This document shows, piece after piece, positions 40,768-50,981 of a stretch of DNA of 64,000 nucleotides. The DNA is taken from positions 21,268,038 through 21,332,037 of the forward strand of contig NC_088173.1 in NCBI RefSeq assembly GCF_028769735.1. The letters are read 5' to 3'. Source of the DNA: Zonotrichia leucophrys gambelii. Its lineage: Eukaryota; Chordata; Aves; Passeriformes; Passerellidae. Each line of letters opens with the position of its first letter. Positions within the stretch are counted from its first letter, which is position 1. Both the position numbers and the translations under genes were made by a program. The notes below the pieces were generated by a model. It made no database searches, was not told the DNA's origin, and worked only from the letters and a program-made list of their open reading frames with translations.

Positions 40768-40798
40768 GAAAAGAATCATGAAAGCTCAAGAAATAAAG
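40765..40798 (+). CDS. FSTL5: FSTL5 second coding exon, 34-nt micro-exon
   Basis: This tiny exon continues FSTL5 from the exon at 22303. It reads Q E K N H E S S R N K plus the first base of a Gly codon, so it enters in phase 0 and leaves in phase 1. Joined to the previous exon it gives RLRHK-QEKNHESSRNK-G, which matches the remembered human RLRHK-QEKNQESSRVK-G with two substitutions. The region is a short charged linker between the signal peptide and the follistatin/Kazal domain. The donor AAAG|GTAAGT is a perfect consensus. The acceptor is a tandem CAGCAG, so the leading Gln may be included or skipped. The following exon should begin with the rest of the Gly codon and lead into the cysteine-rich domain; I did not find it before 64000. 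Confidence 0.92.
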
Positions 40799-40804
40799 GT
40801 AAGT
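40796..40804 (+). promoter_or_regulatory. Consensus splice donor of FSTL5 micro-exon (AAG|GTAAGT)
   Basis: The exon ends AAAG at 40798 and the intron begins GTAAGTG, a perfect match to the U1 consensus. A strong donor is what a 34-nt exon would need to be recognised. Confidence 0.82.
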
Positions 40805-43800
40805 GCCAATTGTTTTCAAAATCTGGACATTCTTATAATTATCACAAATGTAGCATTCATTTTTGGTAAAAAACATCCAGATGGATTGTTTGCTAAGTAT
40901 TTTAGTATTTGAAATGACAAATATATTTTTAGGAAAGGGATTGAAATATAGAAAGTAAATGTATTAGCTACTGTTTTTGTAACCCTGAGATGAACAACAC
41001 TGGTTGCTGCACTGGATGGGATGGGCTGCACAGTTTCTCACCAAGTTCATGTCCTTGACTATGGCTGGTTATTATCCTTCCATAAAACATCAGTACCATC
41101 AATTTAGCTTCTCCCTTTCCATTCAGTAAATCTGAAACTGGGTGTGATTCCAATTTTTGCACAAATTAGTCGTGTCCTTAATAGGTTGCCTTGCGAAACA
41201 ACTGTTATGGGTGGTCTTTGTGTACAATTTATATTTTCACTGCAATTTACTCTGTGCCAGCAGCTAAGCACTGTCTGAAATAGAATATCCAGGTTAAAGA
41301 AACAACATTTTATCAAGAATATTAAGACTTCCAAAACTCAAATTAGACTTCGCATCTTTTTTTTTTCCTAAAAGAAAGTATTTCAAGAGGGAGAACATCC
41401 AAACCTCTCCATTAAAAATTACTAAGCAAGAAATGAAGATCAAAATTGCCAGTGGTGGCAAAGATTGTTCCTTGATACTTTAGTTTTTTATAGAGATAGG
41501 ATATGAGATACTTTAAAATGGAAACAAGGGGAGGATAGGAGAAAGAGCACCAGTTAAATGTTGCAAAGAGAGGAGGGAATTAGGTGACAAACCAACCCAT
41601 ATCTTCTTTATTATCTTAGGAAGAAATGTGTAATCATATCACCCGAGTTAGCAGTTCTTAATTCAGTTATTTATGTATCACAGTACTCATTCTTCTCATT
41701 TTTCTTCCTTTCTCTCACATGGAAGATAAACACAAACATCTAAAGCCAAGCTAAAGCTGATGGTTGATTGGAGCTGTGTCAGGACAATTAGATTGTTTAT
41801 GATGATATCATAATTTACATCACCTGAATGACCTATGGTCCTTCATTTGAAGAGTATGCATGGGAAAAGTAACTGAACCAAAAAATTCCCTTTATTTTCA
41901 ACCCATTTGTGATTTATAATTTTCTTTTCAGAGGTAATACAATAATATAAAGGTAAATCTTCTCTATATGTAGTGAGTGTATCTATAATATATTGTTCAA
42001 AATGCTTTCTTGTCTGATGACTTAATACAAATTATAAAAAAGACTATGACAACTCAGATCAGATTAGAGGAATAAATGATTTGTGAATACGGAAGGATTC
42101 TGAAATGGGCCATTGTTTGTGGATTTTTATGATTTATGTCAGATGTATATGATGTTTGACAGTTTTTCTCACACACCCCACCCCATGCTGTTGCCAGGTG
42201 GTCATCATGGTGTGTATGATAGCAACAAGTAAAAGTAGGAACAAAGTAATGAGCTGGATGGGAGTGCCCATCTTATTCATTAGCAGTTATTTTAGTGAAC
42301 TAACCAGGGAAACAATTTTCAAAAGATTGCCAAGTGTTGTCCACACCTTCCACCAAAGGAACCCATTAAACTCTACTTGAAGGGAGATATCCATTTTGTC
42401 CAACTAGGCAGTGATATTGGTTCTGAGCTGCACAAAATTTGATGTGATTTTATCTGTAACATCACTTAAGGAAATATTTAACCTACAAAACTTCCTGCAA
42501 GATGTGTTTGTCTCTGCCTAAACTGACAGTTCCACTTGGAAGATTTCAGTGGTCTGGAAGACTAATTATGGACAGAGTAGTCTTTGAAACATACATGTAT
42601 CTACAGATATACTTTATTGCATAATGCTATTTTGAGGTGAGTTTATTATTGAGGGTTTTTTGTGGTGTTCTATTTTCATATTCTTTGAATTTGTTTGTTT
42701 TCATGTGTTCTTCATCCATGTAATTGCAAAGTTTCAGGAAGGTATTTTTATTTCAGTTACAGCATATAAAATCTTAAAATTCTTTCTACTTAAAATACTG
42801 GTTGGTTCAGATGAAACAGGACTGAACCTGAGCATGAGCATTTTTGTCTTGTCAACAAGTAACTGCGGTTTGTATGCAGTATCTAAATGTTTTGTGCTCT
42901 GCATATGTTCTTCTGAGATAGGTAAATTTTCCTCAACTTCTTGGGATGGGTTTCTAACAATATTCCTTACACTCTACATATTTCAGCCACTTCATATGGC
43001 AGAAGGACAAAAAGTTTTCTGTGGTTTCTTAACAGTTCTGATGCTTTCATAACATTTTCAAAGTGTGCATGCAAATAATTTTAATGATATTAATTTGAAG
43101 AATTTTTTGCTTTAGTTAAGAGCACCTGTCGTGTAGCATACCAGCTGTATAGGATGTTTTAAAATGTTTGCTAGCTACTATTGATATGAGATTTGAACAT
43201 CACTAAGATTCAAAATTCAACCATTTAGAGAATTTTGACAGACATAATTTTAATTACTACTTGAGTTTCTAAATGTACTCAACACTTCTCACTTTGTGCT
43301 TACCTTAATAATCTGAATGTAAAACCATTATTGACTCACAGATTAGTTTCAAAAACATAATTATCTATGATTATGAACATATTGCCTGACTCCTCTGATA
43401 TCATTAACAAACATCTGTTCCTTTTTTAATCTTTAGCTACCAAAATTAGAGAGAAAATCATATAGGCATCACCTGCATATCTTACTTGCTTTTTCCTCTT
43501 TAAATTGTTTATCATACCTTCACAACATTCTTGGTCTTTTCTGAAATCCCAGATTGGTGTAATCTTTTCGTATGCACTCATGAATGTAAGATATGAAGAA
43601 ATGGAAAAAAACTTAAGAAATTTTAAATTTTAGGGTATTTGAGGGACAAAATCTGTAAGCCTTATTTGAATAATAACTTGTAAAAGTGAAATTGTGTCTG
43701 GAGATACTCTCATGTTGGGATGGGCGGGAGAAATGTGGCACGTGACCTTTTTCTCAACTAACCAACTGTCCACAAAGCTCTCCACACTCTCAAATGCCAG

Positions 43801-43998
43801 TGGGTGAACAAACTGTTAGATCTATTCTGCAATATGTCTGTATGTTATTACTTTAGGTAATGGACAAAGCTATGCATGTTCTGATGCAGAAGACATTATA
43901 CCAACATCTTTTGTCATGTTAAAACCATTATCTGTGGCAAAAAATACATTTCATTACATTCTGTAATATATCCAGTGGTTCAGTTTTCTACTCAAGCA

Positions 43999-44142
43999 TT
44001 ATTAAAATATTATAATAATTAGAATAATATTATATTAATAGTATAATAAGTATAAATGTTATACTATAATATTGTATGCAATAATGTATGATATAATGAT
44101 AATATAATTATTATATTAAAATAATTAAACAAATTATTCTTA
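43999..44142. repeat. AT-rich low-complexity region
   Basis: About 140 bases composed almost wholly of A and T (attataataattagaataat, ttattatattaaaataatta), with many short self-complementary words. Possible duplex-unwinding or fragile sequence, but no function can be shown. Confidence 0.85.
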
Positions 44143-46424
44143 ATTTGTTTTTCAACAGACCTCTATTAATTCTGTGTGGTTAGAATCTGAAGTGCAATCC
44201 TCCTGGACTGAACTGACTAATGTTTTAGTTTGTTATGCTCTGGTAGCTTCTATACTAGATCAGTACATTTCAGAAAAAAATGTAGTATTTTAGAGAATAT
44301 GTGTAGCACCAAAAAGTTGGTAAATGTTTGTCCAATCTGACCTACAGTTTTTGTTCTGAAGTTCTTTTCTTTGTCATTATGTTCTAATTTACCTGAGTGA
44401 ATAAACTTTGAAGAGTTGTATGGGATTTTTGAATTAAGTGTGCCAAATCCCACCCCCTTTATCCTGTTTGTTCTCCTCCAAGGCCTGGTCAAATGAAACT
44501 CAAATCTCTTTCTTACTTAAGAATTGTCATAAGAAATGGAGTTCTGTTTTGCACCTGAATGATTCTCTTTTCCCTTTCTTACAAAACATCTACAGACATA
44601 GTGTTATAAACTGAATGCTTTGGAGTGTTCTTTCTTTATTATTGTATTGGAATGGCTTTTCCATGATTAACAGTTATAGAAATTACAATGGTAAGGTCTA
44701 AAACAATTCAGATTATGAAATGCATTTAAAATAAACAAATTTATGCATATGTGAAAATAATTTTAGTGTAACAGTTAATCTTAGAGTTTATTTCTCAGCA
44801 TACTTGAAGCTCGTTTTTAGAAAGTGTGTGACTCAGTGTCAGATATCAGTTCTAGGTGGTATCTTTGGTAACAGTGTGATTACCTGACACAGAAAGTACA
44901 CACCCAGAGCAAGGTCTCTACTGTATATACAGATTTATGAAAATGTTTTCTTATTTCTTATAAGCAAAGCATTATTTGACAATGCTGCAATCCAATTTTG
45001 ATATCTATCTGTCAATACAGCACAGTATTTGTATATTAACCTAGTCAGACTTGCTACCAGTGTAATGCCATGGACATAAACAGTGTAAACTGCACAAATA
45101 TGGCCTCACCAGTTTTTATCTTGAGGTAAACACACTTTATCTTTGTCAAGAAATTAATTAAAAAGGCCAAAGTAATAACAAGTGAATACAACATGGTGCA
45201 TATATTTTACAAAATTGCAGCATTTACTTAAGATAAATTCTAGACCTACATTCCATACTAGTGAAAAATTGCCTGCAGTTTTATTGTGTTAGTATCAGGG
45301 GAGGAACAGTATCACATGGAGTTTCTTGAGTGTTTTGTTACAAATTATGTCTGCATTTTCACAGAGGAGTTATTTCCAACTTTATACTGCTTGACTGCAA
45401 CGTTTCCAAGTCCATTTTTGCTATGAGACTAAAAAAAAAAATTTTAATTATGCAAAAATTCACAGCTGTCAGTGCATATTCAAAAAATCAATTGGAATAA
45501 TCAGATGCATCTTTAATTTTTCTTAAATGCATATCCATTATTTCCACTTTCCATTGCCACTTTTTAAAAGTATGTGGGGGAATGCACATATATTCTGATA
45601 ATGATTACAGAGATAACTACTGATACTTATTATGTATAATTTATATAAAAAAGATCTTATATATGTTATGTAATAGTGTATATATAATGATAGTGGAGAA
45701 AATGTGAAAGCAAAAATATTCTACAACTGTGTCTGTTGCATTCATAAAAGGATGAAATTTTTCGTGCCTGACTTGTTAGCAGCTTTAAGAATTATACAAA
45801 CAAATAATTTCTTTCTTCTCTGGATTTTCTTTACAGCAGGAAAATGTACATCTGAGTTTGATTTTCTTATCATATGTATTATTCATAACATTCAGAAATT
45901 TGGAAGGGAAAAATATGGTCTGTGTCAAAATTCCAGGCAAGAACTCTTCTCCAATATCATATATCTATTCCAACAAGAGATACAATGGTTATTTCTGCAT
46001 GTAGTAGCACAGTAGAGCTAACATAAGAGATTGGTATTCCTGTTTTGTTTTTTGTAAAACATTCATCTGTGTCCTCCTAAAATTTAAGGTGCATTCTGTT
46101 AAATTATTAAATCTACTTCAAAGCGGACATTGTGAACTTGACAGGAGAGAATAAGTTCAGTGGTATTCATGAAGTTTCTCTCTGTAGTGCACAAACACTT
46201 AACTTGAACAGATAGAGTGGAGAGGAGATTCGGCCCTGGCAGGGGAGGGGAGTGCTGAATACTGACTGGAATACATATTCATTCCTATTAAGACTTTACT
46301 ATCTTTAAAGAAGTCACTCCGAGGATGAATGTAGCAATTTTGGTTATTTAAATTTAAATGTATTGGTAGTCTGAATTTTAATGTTGTGTGACCCACAAAA
46401 GACTTTGAATAGCAATAGAGTTTC

Positions 46425-46438
46425 TTTTTTTTTTTTTT
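46425..46438. repeat. Poly(T), 14 bases
   Basis: Homopolymer T run without an adjacent retrocopy. Confidence 0.88.
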
Positions 46439-47623
46439 ATTAATCTTCCATGTAAGAGTAGCTACTGTTTCACTTGAATGTTATAGTGAAAATGTTTTGG
46501 GTAATTTCTTGTGTTGTTTCAGGAACAGGCTGAGAAGAGCTAATTAATGTGACTTGACTTTAAGTTAGTCTATTCTTTTATTATTAATAATGTTGAGGTT
46601 TTAAAGTTAAAAATTAATGCTAAAAGCTTTGTAGTTTTATATATTTAGATTCTTTTTTGTGCTTAAGACAATGTGTATTTTCAGGAATGGCTTTCATTTA
46701 CCTCTTTCATCTTAAAAGAGGTACACAAACCACAGATGGCTATATGAGGTAATTTGAATTCGCTCTTGAGCGCTGAAGGTTTGCACTAAATTCACAGAAA
46801 AAGTATTATTGGATTCTTTAATAGAGATATATATACAGTAGTGCAGTGTCTGTAGGCTATGCATGCCATGTTTCTCACATGTAGTGAATATTCCTTTGAT
46901 TATGCTAACAATGGAAATCTAAATGTAAAATGGGTCATTTCCTGTGAAGCTTAGCTGGTTTAAAGTATTATCTACCTTTTCTGTGTACCCTATGCCTTTG
47001 CAGAGCCTTCATTCTCAGAATGAAGAGCAAAATATGATTTGTATCAGCACCACAGATATCTTAGTTAAGTTTGGCATATAATAACCAGGTGGAGCAAGCT
47101 GTTTCACGCTATTTGTTATGTAGCAGGCAATTATTATGATGAAAAAGAAACAAATGAGAATGATAGGAAGTGCAGCTCACATTTGGTGTAACAGACTGCT
47201 GAAGCCAAATAATCTTCCTATCTGAACAACTTGAAGTTTTCCTTTTAGAATAGATTTTCAAAAAGCAAAGTGCGTGTCAAAAACTGTCCAAATGCTATTA
47301 AAGGAAAAACTTGTGGTTTATTTGCAAATAAAAAGTATAACAAGTAATAGCTGAAAATGTATATTAGAATTTATACTAGAAAAAAGCAACTTTTGCTGTT
47401 GTGTTTTATTTGCCTGTAGCATAACCTTTATCAGTAGGTCTCAGTATTATCTCTATGTTTGTATTAAATAGTCTGCTGTGATACCTCATTACTGCACAGA
47501 AAGGAGGCTATGGTATTTATATCACTGGAAAAGATATACATAGAGATAATTTTTAAAATCTATGCTCTATAATAATTTTTTTAGATATGAACTTAAAATC
47601 CAGTGTAGGCTGTAGTTCTATTA

Positions 47624-47870
47624 TGTGGAGGGATAGAATGTAAGAGAATAGTGCAGAAGGCAGTCTCACACCTGAGGAGGTGCAGCTGTGCCAATCACCA
47701 AAGATTAGGAACAGCCCTGCCCTTAACAGGCCACAGCTGTGTGCAATAAGAGGCGGAGTGCTACAAAAGAGTGGGGTAGCTGGGTGAGGAGGGAGCTGGA
47801 GTTTGTTGGTTGTGCTGTGAAGAAGGAGTCCGTGCTGTGAGGAGATGCCCATGAGAAATCACTGAGAAGG
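47624..47870 (+). mobile_element. Probable avian LTR fragment with CCAAT and TATA-like elements
   Basis: This is a 250-bp GC-richer insert in AT-rich intron. It runs TGTGGAGGGATAG, gcagtctcacacctgaggag, gtgccaatcacc (CCAAT box), ggccacagctgtgtgcaata, then ctacaaaaga (TATA-like, 47761), and then gggtgaggagggagctggag and tttgttggttgtgctgtgaa. The order CCAAT, TATA about 70 bp later, then a G-rich leader is that of an LTR promoter, and the wording recalls avian ERV LTRs, but I cannot name the family. Start TG is a guess and the 3' end is not clear, so this may be a partial LTR. Confidence 0.55.
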
Positions 47871-48937
47871 TATGGGACTTTTGAAATAAGATGACAATGC
47901 AATTAGACTATTCATAGAAGTATTTAAAGTTGAGAAAGGGTTGTCTTGAAAGAAAAAGTGAAGTTGAGGTGGAACATGTAGCATTCAGAAGCAAAAATCT
48001 GAATAAATACTGATATTTCAGAAGTAAATTCTATTTTATTTATATTTATTTTCAATAGATACCTGTAAATGGGTATCTTTCTTCATTCAGGTATGAGGCC
48101 ACTGGTTTTTATTGCATATTTATTACACTGACAATATAACAATATAACTTACATATAGGTTTTCTGTGCTCTTTATAGGCCATAAACTTTTAAGAACACT
48201 TATGTAGAAAAAATCTGACACATTTGTGTTACATGGCAGAAATTTCCATACTCATGCCATCTTAAACAGAAATAATTTTTGCATTCATATAGTTTTCTTC
48301 AGAATGCTATTGATTATGCATGAGAAACATATTTCCTCCAATAAAATAAGTCTTGCAAGCAACTTATTGGACAATCAGAACTTACAAAAACTTGAAAAAT
48401 GAGTCTGTTGAACACAATTTCCACCTCAAATCTCACTCCCAATTATTGCAGCACTGTGTATTGTTCAGATGCTGGTTGAGACAATTGCAGTATTCATTTT
48501 TTGCCTTTGAATAGCAAGGGTTGATGTGTTTCATTATCATTAAGGTCGTGTTCTGGTTTACTCCAAGCACGCTCTTTTGTCACTTGCCTTAGACACCAGA
48601 ATATGATTGATGGTGTCAGATCCTGTTAAGGTTTACATCATAACTGAAAGTAGGTGTTAGAGTGGAGTGCAAATTACAGGCTGCTAAAATGCCTGTCACT
48701 AACAATTATGGTGGGGCAGTATAAAATTTCTCATTTGTTTCCAAAGGTCAGATTAATAAAGCTGCATGGCACATTATCATAAAGGGTGGACCCAGCTGTC
48801 TGTTTAGATTATGCTTAAGAGTCTAGTGTTTCTAAGGAAACTTTACAAGGAATGAATGCATCCATTTCAACTAGCAGTTTAAATGTGGGTAATTATTATA
48901 TCTTCTTCTGAAGGGATCCAAACCAGAGGCTGCAGTC
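47871..48937. other. Intronic DNA, no recognisable element
   Basis: AT-rich intron between the LTR-like fragment and the 57-bp palindromic element. Nothing further is seen. Confidence 0.6.
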
Positions 48938-48994
48938 TGTCCTGGGTTGGCCATATGATGTTTGTATGTTCTGTTGTCCTGCCAACCCAGGACA
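48938..48994. mobile_element. 57-bp element with 14-bp perfect TIRs and 5-bp target duplication
   Basis: The element starts TGTCCTGGGTTGGC (48938-48951) and ends with its exact reverse complement GCCAACCCAGGACA (48981-48994). CAGTC flanks it directly on both sides (48933-48937 and 48995-48999), a perfect 5-bp target-site duplication. The 29-bp interior (catatgatgtttgtatgttc and so on) has no coding capacity. TG...CA ends with a 5-bp duplication fit an ERV-type LTR reduced by internal deletion. The alternative is a tiny MITE of a DNA transposon. The perfect TIR and duplication argue for a fairly recent insertion. Family unknown to me. Confidence 0.85.
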
Positions 48995-49026
48995 CAGTCA
49001 CTCAAATGTCTTTCTGCTTCTCAATT

Positions 49027-49045
49027 CATATATATATATATATAA
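49027..49045. repeat. (AT)n microsatellite
   Basis: Eight to nine AT units, 33 bp after the 57-bp element. Confidence 0.9.
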
Positions 49046-50649
49046 TACTTTTTTCATAAATTTCTTTTTTAAATCAAATTTAAAGTAGCTCCCCAAGACC
49101 TGAAAAGCTAATTCTTTAGATGAATGAGTTGTAAATTAAAATGCATCAAATAATAAAAACAGGCCTACTCATGTATATTCCTACATGACACAAATTGGAA
49201 CAAGGAACTGACCTATTTAAATAAAATATTTTAATTCTATTAAACAATAGATATTTTATAGCTTAAAAATTAAAGATATTAAAATTAAAAATTATGTTTC
49301 TATTGCAACTATTCAAGTGATTAGTACAAAAAGAATACAAAATTCTTTGATTATGCAATTGTGTACATCTTTAGCAAATTTTCTTCCTAATAATAAAATT
49401 TTTGGTAATTTTTCAAGTTAGCTTTTTTAATATTTGCTGAAATGTAAAAATTAGTTTTCTATTATTAATAAAAGTGGTGGTTTGGATTTGTTTGCTTTTC
49501 TTTAAATATAAATAACAGCATCCTGGGAGGAAAAAAGTGAGACTTCTGATTCAGCAGGAGGCTGGCAGTAGAGTGACTGAGATTTAGATCTGAATATACA
49601 ACTGAAGGAATTAATGTTTCAGATTGAATTTAATTTAATCATAAGCAAGTACAGAGAAGGGTTACTCTAGTGATCAGAAAGTGTTTTTAAGTAAAACTCA
49701 AGACAGACACAGTTATTTTTCCTAGCAGAGTGGGATACTTTGAAGGCGTGCTGATACAAATGCTTGAAAAAAACATGGAACTCCTGAAATGACAAGTTAG
49801 GTAGATGATAATTGTTTTGAACAAGAGGCAACACTCCTTGCATGCAGCAATATATTTCTTCATGTGCAGCTTTCTCCTCTTTGCTTGAATTATTATGATA
49901 TTGAAAAATGCTATGTGTGATCTTGTGCAAATAATTAAGTAAAAACTGAATGAAACATCTTCCAGGATGTTCTCTGAACCTAAGCAGGACTTTTGGTGCT
50001 TTACCTGTACATTAATTTGAGTTTATGCAAGGTAATGCATTATGAAAGAAAAACCTCAGGAAATTGCATTAAAGAGATGGTACAAGGAGTCACTCAGCTT
50101 CTCCTTTAAATTGAAGCAGGACTTCTCTTATCTGGAAGACTAAGGTGTTTTGTTATAGGGCAAGGTAAATGTTTCATGGTATGAGTTATGATAAAATGCT
50201 CTTTTTTTTTTTCCTTTACACACCTGTGTAAATATAACTTTATTTGTGCAGCCATGGCCTGGATTATTTTCTCTAAAGCCTTCTTTTTCCATGTTCTTTC
50301 CCACCTGTGCCCCTTTTTGCATAAGCTCTGTCTCCCTTTTTCATATCAGCCATTCATATCTTTCAAGATTTGGCATGTCAGAAATCAATCTGTGTTTTCA
50401 GGGTAGACTATGTAGGCTTACAGTGCAACTTCCCTTGAATATTGAAGGGTAGGACATGCCTTTGAACTTTGCAAGGTTTTTTGGAGATTAAGTGCTTCAA
50501 GTAACTTCTGGCTTTCTTCATAGTCATAGGGCACATAGTTTTCAGTTTCAGAGTCTGAAAAGGAGTAAAGTTTGTGGGTCTGAGCGAAAACAGTTAAGGT
50601 GAACATTAAGTTTGGATCATGTCTTTATAAGCTTATTTTTTGTAAATTT
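49046..50649. other. Intronic DNA, no recognisable element
   Basis: AT-rich intron. The overlapping short frames at 50140-50452 have no support as exons. Confidence 0.6.
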
Positions 50650-50981
50650 CACAGAATCACAGAAATTCTAGGCTGGAAGAGACCTGTAAGATTATCGAGT
50701 CCAACCCATGTTCTAACACCTCAACTAGATCATGGCACCAAGTGCCACATCCAGTCTTTTTTTGAACTCTTCGAGGGATGGTGACTCCACCACCTCCCGG
50801 GGTAGATGATTCCAGTATTTGACCACTCTTTCTGTAAAATACTTCCTCCTTAATTCTAGCCTGTATCTCCCTTGGCGCAGCTTGAGACTGTGTCCTCTTG
50901 TTCTGTCTGTTGTTGCCTGGAGAAAGAGACTGAATTTGCCTGTTCTTCCATCACCTTTGAGGGCCTGGTGGATCTTCAAGA
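50650..50981 (-). mobile_element. CR1 LINE 3' end, antisense, with unbroken ORF2 C-terminus
   Basis: On the minus strand this fragment encodes, without a break, the last 84 residues of a CR1 ORF2 protein (50979 to 50725). The landmarks are GHSLKLRQGRYRLELRRKYF, TERVVKYWNHLPREVVESPS and LEEFKKRLDVAL, then a TAG stop. About 75 nt of 3' UTR follow and end in tgtgattctgtga. These motifs are the conserved C-terminal signature of CR1 retrotransposons. The element is truncated at its 5' side near 50981, so it lacks the endonuclease and the reverse-transcriptase catalytic core. The frame is intact, unlike the CR1 copy at 4984, so this is probably a younger insertion or a different CR1 subfamily. Confidence 0.93.

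Larger units (their letters stand above)
40805..47623. other. Intronic DNA, no recognisable gene
   Basis: AT-rich intron with an extreme AT-only stretch at 43999-44142 and a 14-base T run at 46425. The 130-codon frame at 42660-43052 (+) is hydrophobic and Phe/Ile/Val-rich because the DNA is T-rich. It has no splice or family support. Confidence 0.6.

Noticed and set aside
42660..43052. 130-codon hydrophobic frame on the plus strand
   Set aside because: Phe/Ile/Val-rich because of T-rich DNA. No start context, family motif or exon boundaries; lies inside the FSTL5 intron.
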